Made by a program: the position numbers and the translations under genes. 64,000 nucleotides of DNA from Thermodesulfobacteriota bacterium (GTDB taxonomy: Bacteria > Desulfobacterota > Syntrophorhabdia > Syntrophorhabdales > JANXAF01): contig JANXAF010000007.1 in NCBI GenBank assembly GCA_025062045.1, positions 21,454-85,453 of the forward strand, written 5' to 3'. Under the pieces are notes generated by a model. The model made no database searches and was not told where the DNA came from. It saw nothing but the letters and a program-made list of their open reading frames with translations. Of this stretch, positions 24,795 through 33,147 are shown piece by piece (positions within the stretch are counted from its first letter, which is position 1; the number at the start of each line of letters is the position of its first letter).

Positions 24795-25894
24795 GAGGTT
24801 TTTTCCAAATCTATCACAGTTATCTCGGGTGGGGCCAAAAATCTAATCGGAGGACCCCATGTACCGAGTCCTCTCGAAACGTAAAGGTGAGAGCCTCTGC
24901 CGAGAATCTTATGTCCACTTATGTGTTTAAAAAATGCACGAGTTATAAGAGAAAAGGGAAAGATCTGACCACCATGTGTATGTCCGGAAAGCTGAATGTC
25001 GAATAGTCCCACACAATCTTCGATTACAATCGGTCTATGCTTGATAAGAATCTTAAAATCGTTAGGATTCAGATTTTCAAGAAGCGCTCTCTCAAGCCCC
25101 GCGCTTGAATATAGATCATCGATACCAACGATTGATATCCCATTCCTTATCCTTTCGGATTCGTTCGCTAAGAGCTTGAAGCCCGCTTTTTCAAAAAATA
25201 CCTTTGCTCCATCCAAACCAATATAGTACTCATGGTTTCCAGTAACCGCGAATTTGCCGTATGTCGGTTTGATGGATAAGAAAGACTCAACGAAACGATT
25301 AATCTTATCAGGATGTCCATCAACTATATCCCCTGTCGCGACAAGGATATCAGGTTTTAGATGGTTTATCTTTTTTAGACACTCCTCTAGGTCGCGATCC
25401 TTCGTCATTATACCTAGATGAAGGTCCGATATCTGAACGATTCGTACGGATATGGTATCTTTTGGCAGTTTTTCAGTTTTTAAAACAAGCCTTTCGATTT
25501 TTACTTCTTTTGCCTCGAAAAACCCGTAAATTACAAGGACGAGAGAAAAAAAAAGGGGGACAAGAAACTCGAGCCTAGGAATGGAAAATATGCGTCTTTT
25601 CTGTAAGATACCAAAAACGACAATAGAAAGATCGAAGATGACTGAGGAAGAGAAAAAGAGAAAAATGAACGCCATCCATGAGTAACCCAAATATCCAACA
25701 AAGATCGCTTCTTTCTCGTAACTTTCTCTCTCTAAGATCCTCATAAGGACAGGGGATAAGATTAAAACCAAAAAAATAAACGACACAAGAAACGAGAAAA
25801 GATGGGGTAGCTTTATGGCGCTTCTTAGCTTGAGAAAGAAATGGACGTGTAGTAGCGTATACAAAGTAAAAAAAATAAAAAGGAAGGTTGTCAT
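24791..25894 (-). CDS. membrane-anchored metallophosphoesterase (YkuE-like)
   Basis: A 367-residue protein with four or so N-terminal membrane segments (to about residue 120) and a C-terminal calcineurin-like phosphoesterase domain. Metal-site motifs are visible: QISDLHLG near 155, ATGDIVDG near 185, VTGNHEYY near 218, and SGHTHGGQ near 303. Relatives such as YkuE act on cell-envelope substrates, but the substrate here is not known. No ribosome site precedes the ATG, and only 36 bases separate it from the divergent gene at 25931. Confidence 0.85.
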   Translation of the reverse strand: MTTFLFIFFTLYTLLHVHFFLKLRSAIKLPHLFSFLVSFIFLVLILSPVLMRILERESYEKEAIFVGYLGYSWMAFIFLFFSSSVIFDLSIVVFGILQKRRIFSIPRLEFLVPLFFSLVLVIYGFFEAKEVKIERLVLKTEKLPKDTISVRIVQISDLHLGIMTKDRDLEECLKKINHLKPDILVATGDIVDGHPDKINRFVESFLSIKPTYGKFAVTGNHEYYIGLDGAKVFFEKAGFKLLANESERIRNGISIVGIDDLYSSAGLERALLENLNPNDFKILIKHRPIVIEDCVGLFDIQLSGHTHGGQIFPFSLITRAFFKHISGHKILGRGSHLYVSRGLGTWGPPIRFLAPPEITVIDLEKTS

Positions 25895-25930
25895 AGTCTA
25901 CGAACCCGGTGAAGTTATTTATCACAAAAT

Positions 25931-26470
25931 ATGGTTTTGAGAAATATATTTCACACTTCCGGTTCTTTAATTCCCTTCTCATACATCTTTTTCGGTAGGG
26001 ATTTTGCCTTTGTCCTTTCGCTAATGGCATTCGTTACTATTTCGATTTTTGAGCTTTTTAGGATAAAAGGGGGGATAAAAGTCAGAATAGTCGAAAGGTT
26101 ACTAAAGACAAAGGAAAGTAAAAGACCAACTGGAAGTTTTTACTTCCTTCTGGCATCAATTTTCGTAATCCTACTCTTTGAGAGTGAAGCTGCGATTCTT
26201 TCCCTCTTTGTCCTTTCATTTTGCGATCCGCTTGCCGCATCCTTTGGGCGCAGATTCGGTAAAAAAAGGTGGAGAGGGAAATCACTGGAAGGTTCGATGG
26301 TCTTTTTTTTGGCAAGCCTTCTATTCCTATTTTTCGCAAAAGTAGATATTGAAAGTTGTATTCTCGTCTCTTTAGTCTCTACCCTCACTGAATTCTTCTC
26401 CACAAGACTTGATGACAATTTCACGATACCTCTTTCTACGGCTTTTGCTCTCCAGTTCTTTAGTTTTTGA
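25931..26470 (+). CDS. diacylglycerol/polyprenol (dolichol-kinase-like) kinase family protein
   Basis: A small membrane protein of 179 residues with about five hydrophobic segments. It has the marks of the CTP-dependent dolichol/phytol kinase and cytidylyltransferase-like group: an N-terminal RNIFHTSGSLIP, then FCDPLAASFGRRFGKKRW and KSLEGSMVFF near residues 97-125. It probably phosphorylates a lipid alcohol in the inner membrane. No ribosome site is seen before the ATG. Its stop overlaps the convergent methyltransferase gene by 11 bp. Confidence 0.75.
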   Translation: MVLRNIFHTSGSLIPFSYIFFGRDFAFVLSLMAFVTISIFELFRIKGGIKVRIVERLLKTKESKRPTGSFYFLLASIFVILLFESEAAILSLFVLSFCDPLAASFGRRFGKKRWRGKSLEGSMVFFLASLLFLFFAKVDIESCILVSLVSTLTEFFSTRLDDNFTIPLSTAFALQFFSF

Positions 26471-27641
26471 AACATTGCAAAAAAAAGCATTTCAAGTACT
26501 CTCCTTCGACGAAGGGAAGTGGGACGGGATGGTCAATCCCGTGGGTATAGACTTCAAGTATCCGGAAAGAAGATTTTGCCTTTGTCGCAACATCGATTAA
26601 AAGGCGCCTAAACTCCTCTAAGCCCAGGTGGTACGAACAGGAGCAGGTGACGAGTATCCCCCCATCTATAAGAAGATCCATTGCCTTTCTATTTATGTAC
26701 CTATAGCCTAAAACCCCTCTTTCTTTTTTCGTTCTTTCCTTTATAAAAGCTGGTGGATCGAGGACTATCGCATCGTAAGTCTCTTTATGATCCCTAAACA
26801 CTTTTTTTACATCACCCTTTATGTTCTCCATCCTTTCTGTCTTAAAACCGTTGATTCTCACATTTTCCTTTGCCAGTTCTAGGGCGTCGCTTGAGGTGTC
26901 TATGTTTATTACGCTTTTTGCTCCCCCTGCAAGAGCGTAGACCGCAAAACCGCCCGTGTAGGAAAAACAGTTCAAAACTTTCGCGTCCCTTGCATACTTC
27001 AGAAACGCTTTCCTCTTGTCCCTCTGATCTAGGAAAAACCCTGTCTTTTGACCCCTTTTGAGATCGACCAAAAAATTAAGACCATTTTCTCTAATTTTTA
27101 TGAGGTCTGGGATTTTTCCACGGATCGCGCCGTATTTCTCTTCAGGTTTTTCGTTCTGACTAGTGTATATCTCTGATCTCTCATAGATTCCTTTCGGTCT
27201 TACAATCTCCTCTAACGCTTCAATGATTTCATTTCTCCATTGGTCCATTCCTTTTGTGTGAAACTGTATAACAAGGTAGTCCGCGTATTTGTCCACAACA
27301 AGTCCGGGAAGCATGTCACCTTCGCTATTTACAAGTCTATAGGCGTTAGTATCGGTATTCTCTACGTATCTTTTCCTCACCCAGAGGGCGTTTGCGATCC
27401 TTTTCTTGAAAAAATTCCTATCGACTTTTTCAGACTCATCGTATCCCCATACTCTCACCGAGATCTGAGAGTAGGAATTAAAGTAACCGGTTGCAATGAA
27501 TTTTCCGCTTTCGTCTACAAGTTTTACCGGAGTTCCAGGCCTTAGTCCATCCGGAACGTAAAGGAGAGCTTTAGAGTAGACCCAGGGATGTCTCGCAAGA
27601 ATCGGACCAATCTTTTCCTTCTTTACGACAAGAGGGATCAT
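26460..27641 (-). CDS. class I SAM-dependent rRNA methyltransferase, RlmI-like
   Basis: A 393-residue protein with an N-terminal PUA-like domain (about 1-75, RHPWVYSKALLY) and a C-terminal Rossmann methyltransferase. SAM-site motifs include VLNCFSYTGGFAVYALAGGA near 220, NIDTSSDALELAKENVRINGF near 243, and the DPPAFIK catalytic motif near 293, as in RlmI, which makes 5-methylcytosine in 23S rRNA. A late CSCS motif is also present. The gene starts nine bases after mogA and probably ends the molybdenum cofactor operon. The exact target base is inferred. Confidence 0.85.
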   Translation of the reverse strand: MIPLVVKKEKIGPILARHPWVYSKALLYVPDGLRPGTPVKLVDESGKFIATGYFNSYSQISVRVWGYDESEKVDRNFFKKRIANALWVRKRYVENTDTNAYRLVNSEGDMLPGLVVDKYADYLVIQFHTKGMDQWRNEIIEALEEIVRPKGIYERSEIYTSQNEKPEEKYGAIRGKIPDLIKIRENGLNFLVDLKRGQKTGFFLDQRDKRKAFLKYARDAKVLNCFSYTGGFAVYALAGGAKSVINIDTSSDALELAKENVRINGFKTERMENIKGDVKKVFRDHKETYDAIVLDPPAFIKERTKKERGVLGYRYINRKAMDLLIDGGILVTCSCSYHLGLEEFRRLLIDVATKAKSSFRILEVYTHGIDHPVPLPFVEGEYLKCFFLQCFKN

Positions 27642-27649
27642 CTACCCAT

Positions 27650-28138
27650 TCAAGTACCGCATTCTTCCGTTGAACCTTTAAGCTTGGAAAGGGTATGCGG
27701 TATTGCATCAATAACAAAAGAGAGACATTCTTTTGCTGCCTTAGGACTTCCCGGTAAATTTATTATGAGACTTTTCTTCCTTATTCCACATATTCCCCGC
27801 GAGATTATGCCATGGGGAGTTATTTTATAACTCTCTACCCTCATAATCTCTGAGAAACCGGGAAGTTCTTTTTCTATCACTCTTTTTGTTGCCTCAGGAG
27901 TCACGTCCCGGGGACTAATCCCTGTTCCCCCTGTGGTGATAACTAGGTCTATTCCTTCCTCATCGATAAGTTTTGCTATTGTGGTAGAGATCGTCTCTTC
28001 CTCATCCGGAACGACAATTATCTTTTCGACAAGGTATTTATCTTCTAAGAGAGCTCTTACAGAAGGTCCACTTTTATCTTCCCTTTCACCCCTTGACCCT
28101 TTATCACTTACCGTTACTATTGCGGCTTTGTACTTCAC
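27650..28138 (-). CDS. mogA: molybdopterin adenylyltransferase, MogA/MoaB family
   Basis: A 162-residue MogA/MoaB-type protein, which adenylates molybdopterin before metal insertion. The family signatures TVSDKGSRGEREDKSG near 10 and TTGGTGISPRDVTPEAT near 68 are present, as well as LIINLPGSPKAAKECL near 125. Length matches the family. It overlaps the MOSC gene by four bases (ATGA), inside a cluster of cofactor genes that should support the two molybdenum hydroxylases in this window. Confidence 0.9.
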   Translation of the reverse strand: MKYKAAIVTVSDKGSRGEREDKSGPSVRALLEDKYLVEKIIVVPDEEETISTTIAKLIDEEGIDLVITTGGTGISPRDVTPEATKRVIEKELPGFSEIMRVESYKITPHGIISRGICGIRKKSLIINLPGSPKAAKECLSFVIDAIPHTLSKLKGSTEECGT

Positions 28139-28575
28139 TCTATGACCTCAATGGGATCTCCAACTTTCACCACACCGCCCTCAATAACTTCGGCAAAGAT
28201 TCCTTCTTTTGGCATTATGCAGTCACCCGCCATATAGTAAATGGCACACCTTTCGTGACACTCTTTTCCGATCTGGGTCACGCGGAGAATAACTCTTTCA
28301 CCCACTTTAAGTTTCTTTCCTAAAGTAAGAGATGATAAGTCGAGCCCTTCTGTTGTTATATTTTCCGCAAAATCTCCTGGTCCCACATCCAGTCCAAGAT
28401 TTCTCATCTTCTCAATACTTTCGATTGAGAGAAGGCTTACCTGTCTATGCATAAACCCGAAGTGTCCGTCTCCTTGAAGGCCCTTGTCTTTAACGAGAAA
28501 AGCATTATTGACGTTCCTTTTTTTTTCTCCCTTTTTTTCACTTGTGTTCACTGATATTACCCTTCCCTTATTCAT
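28135..28575 (-). CDS. MOSC domain protein
   Basis: A 146-residue MOSC-domain protein. The domain is recognised by KGLQGDGHFG near 31, QVSLLSIES, GDFAENITTEG near 65 and a conserved Cys segment CHERCAIYYMAGDC near 108. MOSC domains bind molybdenum cofactor or carry sulfur. Between moaC and mogA it probably handles the cofactor or its sulfuration. It overlaps both neighbours by four bases (ATGA at each end). Confidence 0.88.
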   Translation of the reverse strand: MNKGRVISVNTSEKKGEKKRNVNNAFLVKDKGLQGDGHFGFMHRQVSLLSIESIEKMRNLGLDVGPGDFAENITTEGLDLSSLTLGKKLKVGERVILRVTQIGKECHERCAIYYMAGDCIMPKEGIFAEVIEGGVVKVGDPIEVIE

Positions 28576-29042
28576 CTTACGAACCTTCCGCTTTTGCCGC
28601 CTTCTTTTTCAATAAGATAAAAAGGACCGAGCACAATCCTTTTATCCACGGCTTTTAGCATGTCGTAGACAGTAAGCGCACTCACAAGGACAGCTGTGAG
28701 GGACTCCATCTCAACGCCGGTTTTGCCTTCGCATTTTACCGTGCTTTCTATCTCTAGGGCTGATTCCACGTCATTTAAGCTAAACTCTATCTCTACGTGG
28801 GATAGAAGAAGCGGATGGCAAAGAGGGACAAGCTCATGAGTTTTCTTTGCAGCCATTATTCCGGCAAGTCGGGCAGTTCCCAAAATGTCTCCTTTTGGTC
28901 CTTCCCCTCTTTTTAGAAGCTCGTACGTGCTCTTCGACATTTTCACACACCCGTACGCTTTAGCCTGCCTGAGTGTGATTTCTTTTCCGCTTACATCTAC
29001 CATTCTTGCCTTGCCTTCTTCATCTATATGGGTAAGTTTCAC
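28572..29042 (-). CDS. moaC: cyclic pyranopterin monophosphate synthase
   Basis: A 156-residue MoaC, which together with MoaA converts GTP to cyclic pyranopterin monophosphate. Conserved segments include MVDVSGKEIT, GTARLAGIMAAKKTHELVPLCHPL near 55-78, KTGVEMESLTAVLVSALTVYDMLKAVDK and IGPFYLIEK-like VLGPFYLIEKEGGKSG at the end. Length matches the family. It starts one base after moaA and overlaps the MOSC gene by four bases. Confidence 0.95.
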   Translation of the reverse strand: MKLTHIDEEGKARMVDVSGKEITLRQAKAYGCVKMSKSTYELLKRGEGPKGDILGTARLAGIMAAKKTHELVPLCHPLLLSHVEIEFSLNDVESALEIESTVKCEGKTGVEMESLTAVLVSALTVYDMLKAVDKRIVLGPFYLIEKEGGKSGRFVR

Positions 29043-29043
29043 A

Positions 29044-30018
29044 CTAGCCTCCGATATGTCTTAAACTTCTCTGGCATTTCCTTATGAGGCCATGTTCTTC
29101 CTTCCTTTCCGGTTTTTCTTTTACAGCCTTCACAATAAGCCTTTCTATTTCTTCGTCAGAAGCTCCGCTCCTTAAGGCACTTTTTAAATCATATTCCACA
29201 TCTGAAAAAAGGCAGGGCTTTATCCTACCTCTGGAAGTTAAGCGGATTCTGTTACAACTTGTGCATAGGTGGGAGGAGACCGGACTTATAAAGCCCACCT
29301 TGCCTTTTCCGTTTTTTATCCTGTAAACCACAGCCGGTCCCTGTTCAGAGTTTAAATCCGGTTCAAGTTCGAAATGCTCCTCTATCCGTTTTCTTATAAG
29401 CTCTGTCGGAACTACTCTCTCTTCCGTCCAGAAGCCTTCTTCCCCGAAGGGCATAAATTCTATGAACCTTATCTCCAAGTCAAGCCTACTGGCAATCTCA
29501 ACAAAGTCGACAACTTCGTCATCGTTTATGCCTTTTATGATGACCGTGTTTATCTTTACAGGTCTAAGCCCAAAAAGGAGGGCTTTTTCTATTCCCCTTA
29601 TAACCTTTTCTATTTCGTCAAAACCCGTTATGTATCTGAAACGGTCCTTCTTTAAAGTGTCCAGGCTCACATTTATCCTTTTTAAGCCACATTCCTTAAG
29701 TTCCGAAATTTTTTCTTCCAGAAGTACTCCGTTCGTTGTAAGGCTTATGTCCTCTATCCCTTCAATAGACGTTAAACTCCTAATAAGCAGTGAAAGGCCC
29801 TTTCTCAGAAGAGGTTCTCCGCCTGTGAGTCTTACCTTCGTTATTCCCAATTTCGAACATACCCTTACAAATCTGGTGATTTCTTCGTAAGATAGGATTT
29901 CGCTATGCGGCACGAAGGGTACCTTTCCGTCTACACAGTATCTACATTTAAGGTTACACCTATCGGTAATCGATATCCTTAAGTAGTTGATCCGCCTTTC
30001 GAACCTATCTTTTAACAT
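29044..30018 (-). CDS. moaA: GTP 3',8-cyclase
   Basis: A 324-residue radical SAM enzyme that begins molybdopterin synthesis from GTP. The N-terminal SAM cluster motif is CNLKCRYC near 22-29, followed by RLTGGEPLLR. The second cluster is bound by CTSCNRIRLTSRGRIKPC near 253-270. The C-terminus ends in Gly-Gly (RHIGG), as needed for activity. The start overlaps the end of the moeA-like gene by 14 bp. Confidence 0.95.
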   Translation of the reverse strand: MLKDRFERRINYLRISITDRCNLKCRYCVDGKVPFVPHSEILSYEEITRFVRVCSKLGITKVRLTGGEPLLRKGLSLLIRSLTSIEGIEDISLTTNGVLLEEKISELKECGLKRINVSLDTLKKDRFRYITGFDEIEKVIRGIEKALLFGLRPVKINTVIIKGINDDEVVDFVEIASRLDLEIRFIEFMPFGEEGFWTEERVVPTELIRKRIEEHFELEPDLNSEQGPAVVYRIKNGKGKVGFISPVSSHLCTSCNRIRLTSRGRIKPCLFSDVEYDLKSALRSGASDEEIERLIVKAVKEKPERKEEHGLIRKCQRSLRHIGG

Positions 30019-31912
30019 ACTTTATCTTTCCTGTGTCGGCTAAATTGTAGCCTCCGATAATCTCTAGCTTCTTTTTGAACTCCCCAGATGTGATTATATC
30101 ATATATGGTCTCAAATTTAGCGTCCTTAACAAACTCCTCGGATACGAGGAGATCAAAATCTTCCTCCGCAAGGGGTATGAAATCGAGGTCAAAAAGTCTT
30201 GCCACACTGAATGTTGTCAATCCGCAGTCCGCAATTGATTCCTTTATCATTATTCCTACCCTTGTGTGGGAAGACTCTTCTCTATCGTATCCGTCTATCT
30301 TTTCCTTTGGAATGCCCTTTTGAGAAATAAGCGTATCAAAAAGGATTCGAGTTCCGGATCCATACTGTCTGTTTACGAACTTTACCCCTTCCTTTGCTAT
30401 ATCTTCAATCCCTCTTATCTTTTTCGGGTTTCCTTTTTTCACCGCTATACCTATTATCCTTTTTGCAATGTTTATGAGTCTCCAACTCCTTTCCGGCAGA
30501 TACTTTTTGAGGATGGGGATGTTATAGATTTTCTCATCCGGATCAAGTATGTGGGTTGTTGCAAGATCCGATACTCCCTTTTTGAATGCCAAAATACCCC
30601 CCAAACTTCCAACATGGATACTTAAAAGATCGAAAGCAGAGTTTTGTCTCTTTAAGATGTCCCTAAGATAAGAAAGACATATATCGTGACTTCCTACGAT
30701 GTTTATGCGGTTCTCTATGTGAGACTTCTCCTTAATGAGGAAACAGAGCGCCTCCTCATTTTCATCAAGACCTTCCAGATTCTCAGGAATGCTCAATATT
30801 CCGTCAGCCATCGAAAGGGACGATATGAGGCTTGCCCCTCTTGGAAGGGGTACGGCGTAAAAATCATTGCCTTTTTTTAAAAGGTTAACCCTCAAAAGCT
30901 CTTCAATACCCAATCTTGAAGGAATTTTATAGGCAGTTCTCACCTTTATTGATTCTCTTTCTATCCGCTTTCCTACAGAACTTTCGTAAAACGGAGTTAG
31001 AAATTCAATAAAACAGAACACAGCGCTTACGGGGTAACCAGGTATCCCAAAGACTGGCTTATCGTTTATTTTTCCGAAAAGAAAGGGTTTACCAGGCATC
31101 ATCGATACTCCATGGAATATTACCTCCCCTATCTTATCTATCACTTTTTTTGTGAAATCTTCGCCTCCAGCGCTTGTTCCCGCATTGATGACGATTAAAT
31201 CAACGTAATCAACAAATTTTCTAATCTCCTCCTCCAATTCCGATTCGTTTTTTGCAATCTTGCCTTTTTTTACTTCGAAACCAATGGATTCACCAAGAGA
31301 GGAAAGCACGTATGAATTGAAGTCAGTAACGAATCCTTTCTTTCCAACTCTTTCTGGCTCAATGTAAGGATCTATGACCTCTTTTCCTGTGGGGATGATT
31401 ACCATTCTAGGCTTTCTAAGGACATGGACGTGTGTAACGCCGGATGCGATGAGAAGTCCTATATCGTACGAGGTTATAGTGTGGTAGGTTGGCAAAAGAA
31501 TTTCATAGGCTACAGTGTCCTCCCCTATCATTCGCACGTTCTGCCAAAGATTCGCTGGCTTTCTGATCACTATCCAGTCCTTTTTATCCTCCACTTCTTC
31601 TACCATTATCACCGCGTCTCTGCCTTCGGGTAATGGATCACCTGTATTTACGGGATACGCTTCTTGGAACTTTTTAAGCTCTAAAGGGTTTGAGATGTCA
31701 GCACCCTCAGTTTTTTTTGAGGCTACAGCATACCCATCCATGGCCGAAAGGATAAAAGGGGGGTTAGAGATTTTAGCGTAAACAGGTCTTGAGGTAATCC
31801 TGTCTTTGGCCAGATATGTAGGGATGAGTTCCTCTTCTTCTATTTTTTTTGTATTTTCGACTATAATTTTCTGGGCTTCCTTTTTCGATACAGTCTTTAA
31901 GTATCTTTTCAT
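30005..31912 (-). CDS. MoeA-like molybdopterin molybdenumtransferase fused to a periplasmic-binding-like domain
   Basis: A 635-residue fusion. Residues about 1-395 are MoeA-like (AMDGYAVASKKT, VNTGDPLPEGRDAVI, NAGTSAGGEDF, GVSMMPGKPFLFG, GIPGYPVSA). Residues about 400-635 form the PBP-like domain seen in a subgroup of archaeal and anaerobic MoeA proteins (NIVGSHDICLSYL, NRQYGSGTRILFD, GLTTFSVARLFDLDFIPLAEEDFDLLV). The added domain resembles molybdate/tungstate-binding proteins and may present or sense the metal. It overlaps the ordinary moeA by four bases. Two MoeA copies may serve molybdenum and tungsten, or two cofactor forms. Confidence 0.88.
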   Translation of the reverse strand: MKRYLKTVSKKEAQKIIVENTKKIEEEELIPTYLAKDRITSRPVYAKISNPPFILSAMDGYAVASKKTEGADISNPLELKKFQEAYPVNTGDPLPEGRDAVIMVEEVEDKKDWIVIRKPANLWQNVRMIGEDTVAYEILLPTYHTITSYDIGLLIASGVTHVHVLRKPRMVIIPTGKEVIDPYIEPERVGKKGFVTDFNSYVLSSLGESIGFEVKKGKIAKNESELEEEIRKFVDYVDLIVINAGTSAGGEDFTKKVIDKIGEVIFHGVSMMPGKPFLFGKINDKPVFGIPGYPVSAVFCFIEFLTPFYESSVGKRIERESIKVRTAYKIPSRLGIEELLRVNLLKKGNDFYAVPLPRGASLISSLSMADGILSIPENLEGLDENEEALCFLIKEKSHIENRINIVGSHDICLSYLRDILKRQNSAFDLLSIHVGSLGGILAFKKGVSDLATTHILDPDEKIYNIPILKKYLPERSWRLINIAKRIIGIAVKKGNPKKIRGIEDIAKEGVKFVNRQYGSGTRILFDTLISQKGIPKEKIDGYDREESSHTRVGIMIKESIADCGLTTFSVARLFDLDFIPLAEEDFDLLVSEEFVKDAKFETIYDIITSGEFKKKLEIIGGYNLADTGKIKYVKR

Positions 31913-33147
31913 GACTCATAAAAATAGACGTCCACTTCCTCGCCTTTTTCGTACCCTTCGCGATTTTCATCCACTACTATGTATCCGCAAGAAAAAGTAA
32001 GGACTGATATCACTGCCGATTTTGCAAAGATAGGTTCCACAAAAATCTCTCTACCTTTGGGAATTATCCTTACGTTAACGTACTCTTCGATACCTTGACT
32101 TGACGGAACATTGGTAATTAGCACTCCTTTTAAAGTCTTTGGCGATGTCTCACTACATCCGGCAACCTTAAGAAAGAACGGTACAACAAACCTATATGTG
32201 ACTATAAGACAGGATAGTGGGTGTCCTGGCAGACCAAAAAAGGGTTTGTCCCATATTAGCCCAAAAAGAAAGGGCTTTCCCGGCCTTATGTTTACTCCGT
32301 GAAACAAAATCCTTCCTCCCGATTTTTCCAAGGCTTTGGCTATCACATCCCTTTCTCCTTTGGAACTTCCCCCACTTACACAGAAAATGTCGCAATCCTT
32401 CACAAGTGAAAGTTTGTTCACAACATCTTCTATCTCATCTTTTGCTATGCCAGGAGTTACTGTCTCACCTCCAAGCTTAGTGAAAAGACCATCCAAGAGA
32501 TACCCGTTTATATCACGGATTTTTCCCGAACCTGCCTTTTCATCCGGAGAAACTATCTCGTCTCCAGTTGAGATTATGGCAACTTTTGGCTTTTTGAATA
32601 CAGGAATCTTCGTAAGCCCCAAAGCGGCAAAGATGCCGATGTCGTGAACGGTTATCCTTTTTCCCTTTTTAAAGATGATGTCCCCTTTTTTTATATCCTC
32701 GCCCATCCGTACTATATTTTCGCCCTTGTAGACAGGCTTCATAATCTCAACTACATCCCCCATCTCTCGTGTAAATTCCTGCATAATCACGCTATCAGCT
32801 CCGGAAGGAACATACGCTCCCGTACTCACATAGACACATTCGCCCTCAGAGACCGAAATCTTCGGTAATTCCCCAACCCGTACGCTTCCTTTTTTCCATA
32901 AAACAAGTGGGTTCGTCTCAGAAGCACCTTGGGAATCCTTCGAACGCATAGCGTAGCCGTCTACAAGCGAACGGTCGAAATAGGGCAGATCCTCAGGCGA
33001 GATTAAATCCGAAGCAAGTACTCTTCCTAGACAACTTTTTATACTTAAACTTTCAAAGCCCAAAGGTGTTACATAAGAATCGATAATCTCCCTCGCATAT
33101 TTTGGGCTTACCGTTGTCAAAAAATCGAGCTTCACTTTATGGCCCAT
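31909..33147 (-). CDS. moeA: molybdopterin molybdenumtransferase MoeA
   Basis: A 412-residue MoeA, which inserts molybdate into adenylated molybdopterin. Typical segments are RSLVDGYAMRSKDSQGA near 55, VYVSTGAYVPSGADSVI near 108, GDEIVSPDEKAG near 197, CVSGGSSKGERD near 250, GVNIRPGKPFLFG and GLPGHPLSCL near 300. Domain order and length are those of a standard MoeA. It overlaps the radical SAM gene by 11 bp upstream and the second moeA by four bases downstream. Confidence 0.93.
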   Translation of the reverse strand: MGHKVKLDFLTTVSPKYAREIIDSYVTPLGFESLSIKSCLGRVLASDLISPEDLPYFDRSLVDGYAMRSKDSQGASETNPLVLWKKGSVRVGELPKISVSEGECVYVSTGAYVPSGADSVIMQEFTREMGDVVEIMKPVYKGENIVRMGEDIKKGDIIFKKGKRITVHDIGIFAALGLTKIPVFKKPKVAIISTGDEIVSPDEKAGSGKIRDINGYLLDGLFTKLGGETVTPGIAKDEIEDVVNKLSLVKDCDIFCVSGGSSKGERDVIAKALEKSGGRILFHGVNIRPGKPFLFGLIWDKPFFGLPGHPLSCLIVTYRFVVPFFLKVAGCSETSPKTLKGVLITNVPSSQGIEEYVNVRIIPKGREIFVEPIFAKSAVISVLTFSCGYIVVDENREGYEKGEEVDVYFYES

